Counted from the stretch's first letter, positions 42,910 through 54,866 are shown. The stretch: DNA of 64,000 nucleotides from Closterium sp. Naga37s-1 (GCA_947471745.1 CANJKZ010000463.1:196001-260000), one strand, 5' to 3'. Numbers and translations: made by a program. Notes: generated by a model from the sequence alone, not told the origin.

Positions 42910-43983
42910 CTATGTCAGGGGCTTTTCAACATCAGCAGCAGGGTTGGGAACCTTATTCTTCTTCGCGTTGTGGCATAGGAAGATAATGCGCACAGTGCTA
43001 CCGAGGACTAACAGAATGGAGCAGACAATGAGCACCCAGCCCCACCACGTAATAGATGGTTTAGTCCCTCCTTCGGAAGGACAAACAGAAATAGGGCACT
43101 CCCCATAGTTGAACACTCTATCTGGTATGATGGATTAGGCAGACGGGAGAAGAACAGGAGAAGAACAGGGAATTTCAGAGTGTTGTTTTTCTTCGAAATG
43201 ACACACAGCATAAAGCAGTTGGGTGCAAGCAGCGGGTCACCAGATGCCTCAGCCAATGCACACCGTAAGTGAATCGATGCGATCACAAGCCAGAATCACC
43301 AATTCCTAACCAACAACAAATCGAGGAAAGAAAGAAAGAAAGAAAAAAAAAAGCAGGGCTCTAGCTAGACTCACCCACGGTACCACTTGTGATGTTGAAC
43401 TTATCAACCCAATTGGGCTGGAAGGTATAACTGCAGCCACCAGTATTTTCGGACGCGCATTGCTGCGGTGAACGAGTTTTGCAACCAGTTGTGATGTGGT
43501 CGGATGAGATCCATCGAGGTCCAATGCAGTCCACGTTCATGAGGAGAAAAGGGGTGTGGCGAAGAGGGAGGAGGAATAAGGAAATCGGAAGTTGCATTTC
43601 GAGCAGAGAGCAGAGGGAGGAGCAGAAAGCAAAGAGCAATGCGCAATTAGAGCCTTTTCCAACGAAGGCGCCAGAAACGCCAAGTTTCGGTTTCTCCACC
43701 TTTTCACTGAAAAGAGTAAGTGAGTAACCTGCAACCTTGGGCGATTATCCATCTGGCAGGTGAAACAAGAACGCGCAATGCTCTTGTGAATCTGAATCGT
43801 TACGGAGTTACATACCGCGCAACGACTGGCGCAGAGGCTGGAGACGCTCTGTTGGTTCTGTGGGTCCTTGCACAGCGTGACACAGTCGATCTGGGTGGCG
43901 GCTACTATGCCGCAGCGTGCGAAGACTGTGAAAATTGCAGCAACCATTACTACGCTCCTCATTGTGGGGGAAACAAATGGCAT
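42910..43983 (-). CDS. Gene 3: Cys-rich single-pass membrane protein, three exons
   Basis: Exons 43,816-43,983, 43,375-43,462 and 42,910-43,121; introns of 353 and 253 bp, GT-AG, phases 0 and 1, exactly as in gene 1; 155 residues. Signal peptide at about residues 8-29 (RSVVMVAAIFTVFARCGIVA). Ectodomain C-x3-C-x12-C-x3-C-x2-C-x7-C, then FQPNW and an NIT site. Exon 3 has CPISVC, WWGW and one membrane helix followed by a His/Lys-rich short tail. Gene 1 and gene 3 share exon structure, Cys spacing and a PTMR-V start, while their tails differ. Divergence in the tail with conservation of the ectodomain frame suggests functional copies. I do not recognise the family and assign no function. Confidence 0.7.
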
Positions 43984-44935
43984 GACTTTGAGAGGTGCAG
44001 TTGAGGTATCAACCAGTCAGCCTGATTGATAGTATCGATTATGCAGCCTGATAGATATGTATATGAGAACGCTGAACGAAAAGACAATGACCACTACTAG
44101 TAGACTCCGGTGTTTATGCTAGGGCAGTCCAGCCGAGGACGCGCGGGCGAGCCGCGTCGCGACGCAGGGGAACTGCGGGCAGGAACAACAAAGTTGGCGC
44201 TCACCTCATCCTTAGACTGATTCAAGGAAAATCCTCCTCCTGATCCTTATCCTTATCCTAATCCCATCGAACCCGGTCGCGTCAGAACGAATATAACGCC
44301 TCGCTGGTTAAAACGAGGGGTATCTTTGGGGTGTAGCGGAGGCCCCTCAACCCTTACATGTAAGCCCCACAGCCCCACAGGCGTTACAACGAATCAGCTT
44401 GCATGGTGCGGCCAGTGTGTGCAGCCCTCTGGGGTGAACATCCTTGCGGTACAGGTGGCGACGCAAGTGCGTTGCGGGCAGAAAAAAACAAACACAGGAA
44501 ATTCGGCAGCGCCCACGTTCAACGACAATGGGTGGGTCCATAGGTCCTTGCTTGCTTAGCAGTTAGTCTTAGCGAAGCGATGAAATTCACTAGAAAGCCG
44601 GATTGCTACAGTAGTCTGCCGCATCTGTAGTCGCAGTGTGACGTGTGTACTAAGGCCATTTGCGTAGGTGTGAGCGAATAAGCGGCGACTCGAGCCTCCT
44701 CATCCTTATCCAAATCCCATCGAACCCGGACGCGATCCGAACGAATCAGCTTGCATGGTGCGGCCGATGTGTGAGGTGTGCAGCCCTCTGGGATAAACAT
44801 CCTTGCGGTACAGGTGGCGACGCAAGTGCGCTGCGGGCAGAAAACATAAGCGCAGAAAAATCGGCAGCGCCCACGTCCAACTCCAACAAAGGGTGATCCA
44901 TAATGGATCAATTGCTTGGATAGCAGTTAGTCTAA
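43984..44935. other. Upstream region of gene 3 with a duplicated block
   Basis: Two related segments, about 44,380-44,530 and 44,735-44,890. Both contain ACGAATCAGCTTGCATGGTG, a GCAGCCCTCTGGG block and ATCCTTGCGGTACAGGTGGC, and end in GGGCAGAAAA. The same block sits upstream of genes 1 and 2. The spacing suggests a duplicated promoter unit or the relic of a lost gene. No protein is supported. Confidence 0.55.
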
Positions 44936-45500
44936 GGGCGTGTGTGATTTTTTATTTTGCCATAAGTTTATGTTTTTGACTCGATTTAACCATTTGAACA
45001 TGACTCGACTTTGAGCATTGGCAATGTTTGAACCGCAGGTGACAATGATTGTAGATTCACAATCACACACGAAAGTGCGAATTTGCAGGTTCGAGATTAC
45101 AGGGGAGGAACCGAGCCGCCTATAGGGTGCGTAGGTTACCTGGTATTGTCTTCTTGACAGCGCGACACGTCAACGAATCGCTGCTAAAAAAAGTGCCGGG
45201 GACGAAAGATTCGCGAGCGGGGGACTCAGCTATGGGTCTCGGATGTGCCTCCATTGGTGCACGAAAACTTCGCGAGTTTCGCTGGTTCCTCGTACGTGCC
45301 TGAAACCACACACGTTCGGTTCAGTGTGCAACACAAAGTTTGTGCATATATTCGAATCTTGTTCACATTTGTAGGTTCGCACCTGGTCCTCTTGAAATCG
45401 GAGTCACCATTGGCGAAGTCTTTTGCGAACATTGATGAAACTGGTTACCACCTAAAGTTCGACCTAATATACGAACCCAAAAAAAAAATCACACACGCCC
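44936..45500. mobile_element. PIF/Harbinger-type MITE, TSD TAA
   Basis: 565 bp. The ends are GGGCGTGTGTGATTTTT and its inverted copy. TAA at 44,933-44,935 and 45,501-45,503. The paralogous block near 44,567 shows the site without the insert (TTAGTCTTAGCGAAGC). No coding capacity. Confidence 0.88.
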
Positions 45501-45503
45501 TAA

Positions 45504-45680
45504 GGGTTTCATGCGGGATGTCACTCGAGAGCCGGGTTGCTACAGTAGTCTTTGTCTGCCGCATCTGTAATCGCGGTGTGAAACGTGTAGTGGGGCGATT
45601 CGCGTGAGGGTGTGAGCGAAGAAGCGGCGAGTGAGCTTGTTTAGGGTTCAGAGTTGAGGAATATTCAGGAGTATGGTAAG
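45504..45680. other. Remaining upstream block beyond the MITE
   Basis: Continues the gene 3 upstream repeat (GTCTGCCGCATCTGTAATCG near 45,550-45,571). Nothing coding. Confidence 0.5.
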
Positions 45681-46009
45681 TGTTACGGGTGCAATGAATC
45701 GAGGTAGCGAGGATTGCACTAGAGTGTTCAATGAGTACAAAGTAGTATGAGCGAAGGCATGAGCGAATACTTATACGCGAAATGTGCAAACGGTAACGCG
45801 GTGCATGCGAGCTAGCTAGTGCTACGCTGGCGCGAGGTTCGGGCTAGTCCCGAAGCGTAGGCCGACTCGGCTGCTCCAGCAGTGCGAGGTTTGGTGAAAC
45901 AATGCGCGCGAAGTTGGCGAAGCCCCGTTAGCAGTAACGGGCGAACAACGGCTGCTGCTGTACGCGATGTTGACGGTCGCGGTAAGGAATAGCAAGAAAA
46001 TTCCTTACA
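45681..46009 (-). repeat. 3' LTR of Ty3/gypsy element Y (329 bp)
   Basis: On the plus strand it runs TGTTACGGG to CCTTACA. Next to it on the internal side is a G-rich polypurine tract (46,010-46,043 read on the minus strand). The partner LTR is outside the window. Confidence 0.7.
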
Positions 46010-46057
46010 CTACCCCCTCCCCCCCCCCCCCCCCCCCCCCTCCAGAAGCCCCCTCCG

Positions 46058-46765
46058 CTACGCGAGTGCGTGTATATCGCGGAAACCCCGGCTCCTCTGG
46101 TACACTTGCAGGGCAGGGTGGTTTTCGATGTTGGCCAGGGGCACACAGCTATCCTCAGTTGGCGTGCGGTCCTTCCAGCGAACGAAGAACTCGATCCTCT
46201 TGATGCATGTGGGGTGGCGAATCCGATGGCTCATATTTTTTTCGGGCTCGATGATTGGCTCCGATGCAGGGCGAGTCATGGATGGCGGTCGGTGACGAGG
46301 CAGTTGGCTCGTGCTTGGGATGTAAGGGCGAAGCAGGCTGACGTGGAATGATGGGCTGATGTACCAGTCTGTCGGCAACAGTAAGTGGGCGGTAACTGGG
46401 GTGATCATGTGGCTGATTTGAAATGGTCCACAGTAGCGCGGTCTAAAATTTCGGTACGACGGGCAGTCTTAAGTTTTGTGTGTCGAGCAGTACGTAATCT
46501 CCTGACTGGTACGTGACTAGGTGGCGGTGGCGGTCAGCGCTGCGTTTAGCGATGACGTTGGCGTTTTTAATTGCTTCGGCGGCTCTGGTGCGGGCAGCTT
46601 GCAGAATCTCGGCGAATTGCTGTGCGCGTGGCGTTGGGTTGTCCGGACTCGGCGTCATAACAACTGTTGGGTTTTGCCCGTATTTCATGTAAAATGGGGA
46701 CTGCTGCGTCGTTGCTGACGTGGCGTTGTTGTATGCGAACTCGATCAGCGGCTGCTGCTGCTCCA
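46058..46765 (-). pseudogene. Ty3/gypsy Y: integrase C-terminus and chromodomain
   Basis: Continues the integrase interrupted by E (EFAYNN...SPFYMKYGQNP), then a DYVLLDTQNLRL segment and, after one extra T near 46,446, a GPFQI...PSFHVSLLRPY stretch and a chromodomain-like end (EPEKNMSHRI...EFFVRWKDR...DSCVPLANI). This identifies a chromovirus. The frameshift and split make it inactive. Confidence 0.82.
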
Positions 46766-46897
46766 TGTCAGAATCTTATCGTGCTTACATTTGTGTAGGC
46801 TATAGTGGGGTAGCCCATAAGGGGTACAACCCAACTAGGGTTAGTACTTGTACCAAACTCTTTCATAGTTCATTCATTCTTGTTCATTCTCTTGACA
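46766..46897 (+). repeat. 5' LTR of E (132 bp)
   Basis: TGTCAG...TTGACA, containing GGCTATAGTGGGGTAGCCC. Confidence 0.92.
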
Positions 46898-46990
46898 TGG
46901 TTTCAGAGCAGGTCCTTCGATAGGACCGTTTTTTTTTTTTCCTTGGGCCCACCACTGCACTGCCCTTAGCGATCCTCGTGTCGCCCCTTG

Positions 46991-47150
46991 TGTCAAACAT
47001 ATATGCTTAGTTATATCTAGGCTTAGTTTATGTGTTCATAGTTGTCTAGGCTATAGTGGGTTTAGCCTTAGGGGGTACAAATTTCTCTCGACATTCTACT
47101 TGTACCCCTTCCCTTTTCTTAGTCCATCATTCTCGCCTACTATTCTCACA
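46991..47150 (+). repeat. 5' LTR of D (160 bp)
   Basis: TGTCAAAC...CTCACA, with the GGCTATAGTGGGTTTAGCC core at 47,049-47,067. Confidence 0.94.
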
Positions 47151-47214
47151 TGGTATTAAGAGCAATTAGTCCTAGGACCTAATGTTAATGGGCCCACCAC
47201 CTACTGCCCTGCTA

Positions 47215-49183
47215 GCCTAGGCCCGGGCCCGTCGCCCCTTGGCGTCGCCCCTAGCCCCTAGGCTCGGCCCCTTGGCCCCGTCACCTCGGCCCTTCGCGCC
47301 CGGCCCGTACCTAGCCCGTCGCCCGGCCCGTACCTAGCCCGTCGCCCGTCCCGTACCGAGCCCTTCGCTCGGCCCGTACCTAGCTCGTCGCCCGGCCCGT
47401 ACCTAGCCCGTCGCCTCGGCCCCGCTGGCCCCGTCGACTTCGTCGCCCGCGCCCGGCCTGTACCTAGCCCGTCGCCCGGCCCGTACCTAGCCCGTCGCCC
47501 GGCCTGTACCTAGCCCGTCGCCCGGCCCGTACCTAGCCCGTCGCCTCGGCCCCGCTGGCCCTGTCGACTTTGTCGCCCGCGCCCGGCCCGTACCTAGCCC
47601 GTCGCCCGGCCCATACCTAGCCCGTCGCCCGGCCCGTACCTAGCCCGCGCCCGGACCCGTCTCCTGCCTCGCGCCCGGCCCGTACCTAGCCCGCGCCCGG
47701 CCCGTACCTTGCCCGCGCCTGGCCCTGTCCTTGTTTGGCCCCGCGGCCCCTAGGCCCCTCGGCCCCACCTAAGAGACTGGCGCCCGCCCCCCTGGCCCCG
47801 TTGTTTGGCCCCTCGGCCCCCTAGGCCCCTCGGCCCCCCTAGGCCCCTCGGCCCCTTGTTTGGCCCCGCGGCCCCTAGGCCCCTCGGCCCCACCTCAGAG
47901 ACCGGCGCCCGCCCCCCCCCGGCCCTCCCTTGTTTGGCCCCGCGGCCCCTAGGCCACTCGGCCCCACCTCAGAGACCGGTGCCCGGCCCCCCGGCCCCTT
48001 GTTTGGCCCCTCGGCCCCCTAGGCCCCTCGGCCCCCCTAGGCCCCCCCCGGCCCCTTGTTTGGCCCCGCGGCCCCTAGGCCACTCGGCCCCACCTCAGAG
48101 ACCGGCGCCTGGCCCCCCGGCCCCTTGTTTGGCCCCTCGGCCCCCTAGGCCCCTCGGCCCCCCTAGGCCCCTCGGCCCCTTGTTTGGCCCCGCGGCCTCT
48201 AGGCCACTCGGCCCCACCTCAGAGACCGGCGCCCGGCCCCGTACCTGCCCAGCGCCCGGCCCCGTACCTGCCCAGCGCCCGGCCCCGTACCTGCCCAGCG
48301 CCCGGCCCCGTACCTGCCCAGTGCCCGGCCCTGTCCCTGCCCAACGCCCGGCCCTGTACCTGCTTTGGCCCCTCGCCCAACCCCTTAGGCCCCTCGGCCC
48401 CATAGGCCCCTTGTTTGGCCCCGCGGCCCCTAGGCCCCTCGGCCCCACCTCAGAGACTGGCGCCCGGCCCCCCGGCCCCTTGTTTGGCCCCTCGGCCCCC
48501 TAGGCCCCTCGGCCCCCCTAGGCCCCTCGGCCCCTTGTTTGGCCCCTCGGCCCCCCTAGGCCCCTCGCCCCCCCCCTAGGCCCCTCGGCCCCTTGTTTGG
48601 CCCCGCGGCCCCTAGGCCCCTCGGCCCCTTGTTTGGCCCCGCGGCCCCTAGGCCCCTCGGCCCCACCTCAGAGACCGGCGCCCGGCCCCCCCCGCCCCCC
48701 CCCCCTTGTTTGGCCCCTCGGCCCCCTAGGCCCCTCGGCCCCCCCCCCTAGGCCCACCGGCCCCTTGTTTGGCCCCGCGGCCCCTAGGCCACTCGGCCCC
48801 ACCTCAGAGACCGGTGCCCGGCCCCCCGGCCCCTTGTTTGGCCCCCTCGGCCCCCTAGGCCCCTCGGCCCCCCTAGGCCCCCCCGGCCCCTTGTTTGGCC
48901 CCGCGGCCCCTAGGCCACTCGGCCCCACCTCAGAGACCGGCGCCTGGCCCCCCGGCCCCTTGTTTGGCCCCTCGGCCCCCTAGGCCCCTCGGCCCCCCTA
49001 GGTCCCCCCGGCCCCTTGTTTGGCCCCGCGGCCCCCTCGGCCCCTCAGCCCCACCTCAGAGCCCGACGCCCGGCCCCCTGGCCTCTTGTTTGGCCCCTCG
49101 GCCCCCCCCCCTAGGCCTCTCGGCTCCCCTAGGCCCCCCGGCCCCTTGTTTGGCCCCGCGGCCCCCCAGGCTCCTCGGCCCCT
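47215..49183 (+). repeat. 2-kb tandem-repeat leader of D
   Basis: First array CCCGGCCCGTACCTAGCCCG (about 47,290-47,720). Second array of larger units containing CTTGTTTGGCCCCGCGGCCC and CACCTCAGAGACCGGCGCC (about 47,750-49,170). Noncoding by composition. Confidence 0.85.
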
Positions 49184-50521
49184 ATGGCGTCGCTTCGAGT
49201 TCTCCCGTTCGACCCGGAGGGTAGACCTGTAGCATTTGACACGTGGCACGACGATCTGCAACTGTACCTACTGAGCGACAGTCGGGACAGTGTCTCACTG
49301 TTTGACCACGTGTCCGGTGCTGCTCCAGCCCCTCCCGCCACAGCTGACGTTTCGACTCGTTCACAGTGGCTGTCTCGTGACGCTACTGCCCGCTTGGACA
49401 TTCGCAACCACCTGCCCGCAACAGAATGTGCTCACTTTGGCGAGCACAGGACAGCACAGGCCTTGTACGACGCTGTCGTTGCTCGCTACTCCTCCCCTGC
49501 CACTGCTGCTCTTGGAAGACTGCTACTCCCCTACCTGTTCCCTGAGGTGTCGGCCTTTGCCACAGTAGCGGACCTGGTTACCCACCTGCGCACTAGCGAC
49601 GCTCGCTACCGCGCTACCGTTCCTGCTGAGTTCCTTCCCACGAACCAGCCCCCCATGTTCATCACCCTCTACTTCATAGTCACTCGCCTCCCTGACTCCC
49701 TTCGCTCTGTCAGGGACCACTTCCTCACCCTCGACCCCACTTCCCTCACTGTTGACCTCCTCGAGCAGCATCTCCTCGCAGCTGAGACTAGTGCAGTTGC
49801 TGTAGGTGCTGCTCATGGCACCCCGCGCTCACCCTTCTTTGAGGGGTGCTTCCCCTCCCCCCTTTCCTCCTCCTTCGCCTCTGCTGCTGCTGCAGACGTC
49901 TCTGTTCCTGAGGACGTCGGTGCTGCTTCGACTAGTACGAAGCGCCGCAACAGCAAGGGCAAGGGTGGCCGGGGTAGTGGAGGAGGCAGCGGTGGTGGTG
50001 GAGGTGGCAGTGGGCGTGGCAGTGGGGGCAGCGGTAGAGGAGGCGGAGGCGGTGGAGGTGGTGGCGGCGGTGGGACCGGTGGCGGAGGTGGAGGCCCTGG
50101 TGGCGGCAGTGGAGGCAGCGGAGGGGGTAGCGGCAATGGAGGCGGTGGGACCAGTGGTGGTCGGTCTGGACCTCCGCGTGGAGGCCCTGGTGGCGGTCGG
50201 GGCCAGCAGCAGCAGCGTCGGAGCGAGACTCAGACGCCTCAGCAGCTCCGTGAGTGGTTGGTTCAGCGTGGGGCGGGCGAGGGTAGTGAGACCTGCCCGT
50301 ATGTCATTCGCACCGGTGCCCGTGCGGGCAAGACATGCGGGCGGTTTCACACTGAGCGCCGCTGCTTTGCCCGCCTTGACGACGCCTGGCGCACTGAGTT
50401 TGGTGATGACGTCGAGCGCCCTCGCTGGGCGGAGTTGCTTAGGTCGGGAGTTGCCATCTTTGACCTAGACTTTGATGTTATTATCTCTGCCATGTATGCT
50501 TTGTCTTTTAGTGGAGGGTGA
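49184..50521 (+). CDS. copia D gag (ends by frameshift)
   Basis: 445 codons. The N-terminal region MASLRVLPFDPEGRPVAFDT and the Gag core (LYDAVVARYSSPATAAL; ITLYFIVTRLPDSLR) are intact, followed by a Gly/Ser-rich stretch (about 49,970-50,200) and CX13CX3HX4C at 50,294-50,365 in place of a classic zinc knuckle. Near 50,505-50,520 two bases present in E are missing, which ends the frame at TGA 50,519-50,521 instead of running into protease. Particle formation might still be possible from this part alone. Confidence 0.85.
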   Translation: MASLRVLPFDPEGRPVAFDTWHDDLQLYLLSDSRDSVSLFDHVSGAAPAPPATADVSTRSQWLSRDATARLDIRNHLPATECAHFGEHRTAQALYDAVVARYSSPATAALGRLLLPYLFPEVSAFATVADLVTHLRTSDARYRATVPAEFLPTNQPPMFITLYFIVTRLPDSLRSVRDHFLTLDPTSLTVDLLEQHLLAAETSAVAVGAAHGTPRSPFFEGCFPSPLSSSFASAAAADVSVPEDVGAASTSTKRRNSKGKGGRGSGGGSGGGGGGSGRGSGGSGRGGGGGGGGGGGGTGGGGGGPGGGSGGSGGGSGNGGGGTSGGRSGPPRGGPGGGRGQQQQRRSETQTPQQLREWLVQRGAGEGSETCPYVIRTGARAGKTCGRFHTERRCFARLDDAWRTEFGDDVERPRWAELLRSGVAIFDLDFDVIISAMYALSFSGG

Positions 50522-53500
50522 CTGTTACTGGTGTGTGCCGCCTGACCCAGGTATCGCCGCTGCTGCTCTAGGTGCTAGTGCGTCTGGTACTCCCCCTGGT
50601 ACTGCGCCTGCTGAGGCCCTGCACACCTTCACGTTAGACTCCGGCGCCTCGCGCTGTTTCTTTCGTGACAGCACCACTCTCACTCCTCTTCCTGCACCTG
50701 TTCCGGTCAGACTGGCTGACCCCTCTGGGGGCCCGGTCGTTGCCAGTTTCTCCACTGTCCTCCCGTGTCCGGCGGTTCCGTCCGGCTCACTGTCAGGTCT
50801 TCACCTCCCCTCGTTCTCTACGAACTTGGTGAGTACCGCTGCCCTTCAGGATGCGATGGTCACTACCACCACTCCTGGGGGTCAGCGTGTGTCGATCTGC
50901 ACGTGCACGCGGACGGGGCGTCACCTGGCTACGTTCACTCGTCGGCCAGGGTCGAGTCTGAACACACTGGCTACCGAGCCTCCTCAGGTCGCTACATCTG
51001 CTCAGGTGTCCGCGTTAGGTCAGGTAGCCGCCTCTTGCTCGTGTCGCCTCCTGTCGCACCAGACTCTTCTTTGGCACCACCGCCTGGGTCACCCCTCCCT
51101 GCCACGCCTTCGTGGCATGCACTCCCGTCTCCTTGTCTCTGGTCTCCCCAGGTCTCTGCCTCCCCTGCCGCCCTCGCCTGCCCCGCCCTGTCTTCCTTGC
51201 GCCGAGGGACGGCAGCGCGCCGCTCCTCACTCCTCCTCGTTTCCCCCGACGACTGCTCCCCTGCAGACACTCCACATGGACGTGTGGGGCCCAGCCCGCG
51301 TCAGTGGACAGGGCCGCGAGTGCTACTTTCTGCTGGTAGTTGACGACTACACGCGATACACCACAGTCTTCCCCTTGCGCAGCAAGGGTGAAGTCTCTGC
51401 TGTCTTGATCCCTTGGATCCGCACAGTCCGTCTCCAGCTGCGTGAGCGTTTCGGCCAGGACCTTCCTGTCCTGCGTCTGCACTCTGATAGAGGTGGTGAG
51501 TTCTCCTCCGACCTCTTGCGGGACTTTTGTCGTGGGGAGGGTATCACCCAGTCGTTCACGCTTCCAGACTCCCCTCAGCAAAATGGGATTGCTGAGCGCC
51601 GCATTGGCTTAGTCATGGAGGTCGCTCGTACCTCCATGATTCATGCGGCCGCTCCCCATTTTCTGTGGCCGTTTGCGGTCCGGTACGCTGCGCATCAACT
51701 CAACCTTTGGCCCCGTGTCTCCTTGCCGGAGACCTCGCCCACACTGCGTTGGACGGGGAAGGTTGGCGATGCGTCGGTGTTCCGGGTCTGGGGTTCTCGT
51801 GCCTTTGTTCGCGATACGTCCGCGGACAAGCTCTCCGCCCGCGCTATTCCCTGCGTCTTCCTTGGCTTTGTCCCTGATGCGCCTGGCTGGCAATTTTACC
51901 ACCCCACCTCGCGCCGTGTCCTCCCTTCTCAGGACGTCACGTTCGACGAGTCGGTTCCCTTCTACCGTCTCTTCCCCTACCGCTCTGCCCCTTCCCCGCC
52001 CCCGCCGCTCTTCCTTGCTCCCGGTCCGCCTCCGGTAGACCCCCTCCCGCCCCAGGGTCCTGCTCCCACGGGAGTGTCTCAGGTAGACCCTCTCCCTGGT
52101 ACTGCGCCTGTTCAGGTAGCTGTCGTCTCAGGTGCTGCTCCAGGTGCTGCGTCTGGGGGTGCTGCGTCTGGGGGTGCGGAGCCGGGGGGTGCGGGGTCTG
52201 AGGGTGCTGGGTCTGGGGGTGCTGAGCCTGAGGGTGTTGAGCCTAGGGGTGCTGAGTCGGAGGGTGCGGAGCCTGAGGGTGCTGAGTCGGAGGGTGCGGA
52301 GTCTGGGGGTGCTGAGCCTCGGGGTGCTGCTTCGTCTGGAGGTCCTGCTGGTGCTTCACCGCGACTGTCCTCGCAGCAGCTGCGTGAGTGGCTTGTTCAG
52401 CGCGCACACCGTTGGAGTGGGGCTCTTGGAGCTGGCGAGCCTGGAGGCGCTGGAGCTGGAGGTGCTGCTGTTACTACTGGAGTTGGAGACCCTACGGAGC
52501 CTGGAGCAGCTGGCGCTGGAGGCGCTGGAGCTGGAGTAGCTGGAGTTGGAGGCCCTGGCGCAGGAGGCGCTGGAGGTGCAGGAGCTGAAGCTGTTGACCC
52601 TGGTGCTGGAGGTGCTGGAGGCACTGTGCGGCCGCGCCCGTACTTCGTTCCCCTGCTTCAGCAGGTTCTTGGTGTCCCGTCTTCTACTGGTCTTCTTCCT
52701 CCCTTCCTGTGTCCACCGCCTGATAAGTCGCAGCCGCTGTTACAGCCAGCCTCCCCACTGCCTGTTCCCTCTCCTTACACAGAGCAGTCCGGAGGTCTTA
52801 CAGAGCGTCGTGAGCCTGCGTCTCGTCCTGTCTTGCCTGTTCGCACTGCTCGTCGTGCTCCTCGTTCGCGTACTCCTCCTGTCCCAGGCACACACACCAT
52901 GGCACTCCGTCCTTCCTCTGTTCCACTGCGTGTTCCTCTGCCTGCTCCTCCTGAGTCCTCTCTTCCTGCGGTCCCTGACCCTGAGTCTGACCGAGCGCGT
53001 GCTGCCAGTCCCACTGTCGCTCGTCTTCTTGCCACTGCTGTCACTGACCTGTCCTTTGAGTCTGCTGCTGCTTCTGCTCTCGTTGCTGAGCTACTTGACT
53101 TTGCTGCTGCCTGCCGTCTCGACTACGCCTCTGCTCTAGTTGCTGAGTCTGTGCCTGCCAGTCCTCCGTCCGTCGGGGGTGAGTGTGCTCTTGGCACGGA
53201 CGTCCTTGAGGACAGGCAGGAGGAATTTGAGTGTCTTGCAGCTGCTGTACCTCGTTTCGCCTCCTTGCTGCTTGCCCCTGAGGGAGACCCGGATGCTCCA
53301 GACATCCCGACCCCGCGCTCTTACGCAGAGGCGATTACGGGTCCTTACTCCTCTCAGTGGCAGGCAGCCATGGATGCTGAGATGGCATCCTGGAAGTCCA
53401 CAGGCACTTACGACGACGAGGTTCCCCCACCTGGGGTGAACATAGTCGATGGCATGTGGATCTTGAGGGTGAAGCGGCCGCCGGGTTCTCCGCCTGCCTT

Positions 53501-54866
53501 CAAGGCGCGCTACGTTGCTCGAGGTTTCAGTCAGCGACAGGGAGTTGACTACTTCCAGACCTTCTCCCCCACCCCGAAGATGACTACTCTTCGAGTGTTG
53601 CTGCACGTAGCTGCTCAGCGTGACTACGAGTTACACTCCCTGGACTTCAGTACTGCTTTCCTGCAGGGCAGCCTGCACGAGGAGATCTGGCTGCGCCGAC
53701 CACCTGGTTTCACTGGGTCGTTTCCTACAGGTACCCAGTGGAGCCTCCGCCGGCCAGTCTACGGTCTCCGCCAGGCGCCTCGCGAGTGGCACGACACACT
53801 CAGGACTACACTTGCGGCTCTTGGGTTTGTCCCTTCTACAGCAGACCCGTCGCTGTTTCTACGCACCGACACCTCGCTGCCGCCCTTCTACGTCCTAGTG
53901 TACGTCGACGACCTCGTCTTTGCCACGGGTGACACAGAGGCACTGACCCTAGTGAAGTCCGAGCTGCAGAAGAGACATACATGCACTGACCTGGGTGAAC
54001 TGCGCAGCTACCTTGGCCTGTAGATCACCCGGGACAGAGCACGGCGCACCATCACACTGACTCAGTCACACATGGTGCACCAGGTCCTTCAGCGCTTCGG
54101 CTTCCAGTACTCCTCGCCACAGCTCACTCCTCTGTCTACCAGCCACTCGCTCTCAGCTCCACCTTCGGACGAGTCCGTAGAGCCAAGTGGTCCGTACCCA
54201 GAGCTTGTGGGTTGCCTCATGTACCTGATGACTTGCACTCGACTTGACCTCGCGTACCCTCTCAGCCTTCTGGCTCGCTACGTGGCTCCCGGTAGGCACC
54301 GAAAGGTGCACTGGGATGCTGCGAAGAGGGTACTGCGTTACCTGTGCAGTACGTCGTGCATGGGGCTTGTGCTTGGAGGACGGGGTCCTGTTGTCCTCAC
54401 TGGTCACGCAGACGCCTCCTGGGTTGACGACTCAGCTACGCAGCGGTCGTCGCAGGGTTACACCTTCAGCCTTGGGTCCGGCTCGGTTTCTTGGCGGTCT
54501 ACCCGCTCGTCTTCAGTTCTCAGCTCCAGCTGTGAGGCTGAGATCTACGCCGGAGCCATGGCTGCTCAGGAGCTACGCTGGCTCACCTACTTGCTGACCG
54601 ACTTGGGAGAGCAGCCTCGTTCGCCTCCAGTCCTGTACGTAGACAACAAGGCCATGATAGCCTTGTGTCAGGAGCATAGACTGGAGCACAGAACGAAGCA
54701 CATCGCTCTGCGATACTTCCTTGCTCGAGAGTTGCAGCAGCGTGGTCAGCTTCGTCTAGCGTACACTGCTGATGTCTTCACCAAGGCACTTCCGCCTGGT
54801 GACCATCAGCGCTTTGTTACTGTGTTATGCCTTGTGCCTACGTTGCCTCACTTACTTACTGCCTGA
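50472..54866 (+). pseudogene. copia D pol, one stop and an 18-base deletion
   Basis: Pol frame after the gag frameshift. Protease D-S-G-A near 50,640; integrase HHRLGH...CLPC and D, D, E residues (HMDVWGP, HSDRGGEF, NGIAERR); linker with Gly/Ala/Glu repeats near 52,130-52,340; RT YVDD near 53,900. TAG at 54,021-54,023 replaces the Gln of the C2 motif GLQITR. RNase H follows (DASW, CEAEIYAG), but six residues seen in C2 before TADIFTKAL are deleted near 54,765. Identical LTRs show that it inserted recently despite this damage. Confidence 0.9.

Noticed and set aside
44326..44559. Short frames upstream of gene 3 as small genes
   Set aside because: They overlap the duplicated upstream block, are not conserved in frame between its copies, and have no domain.
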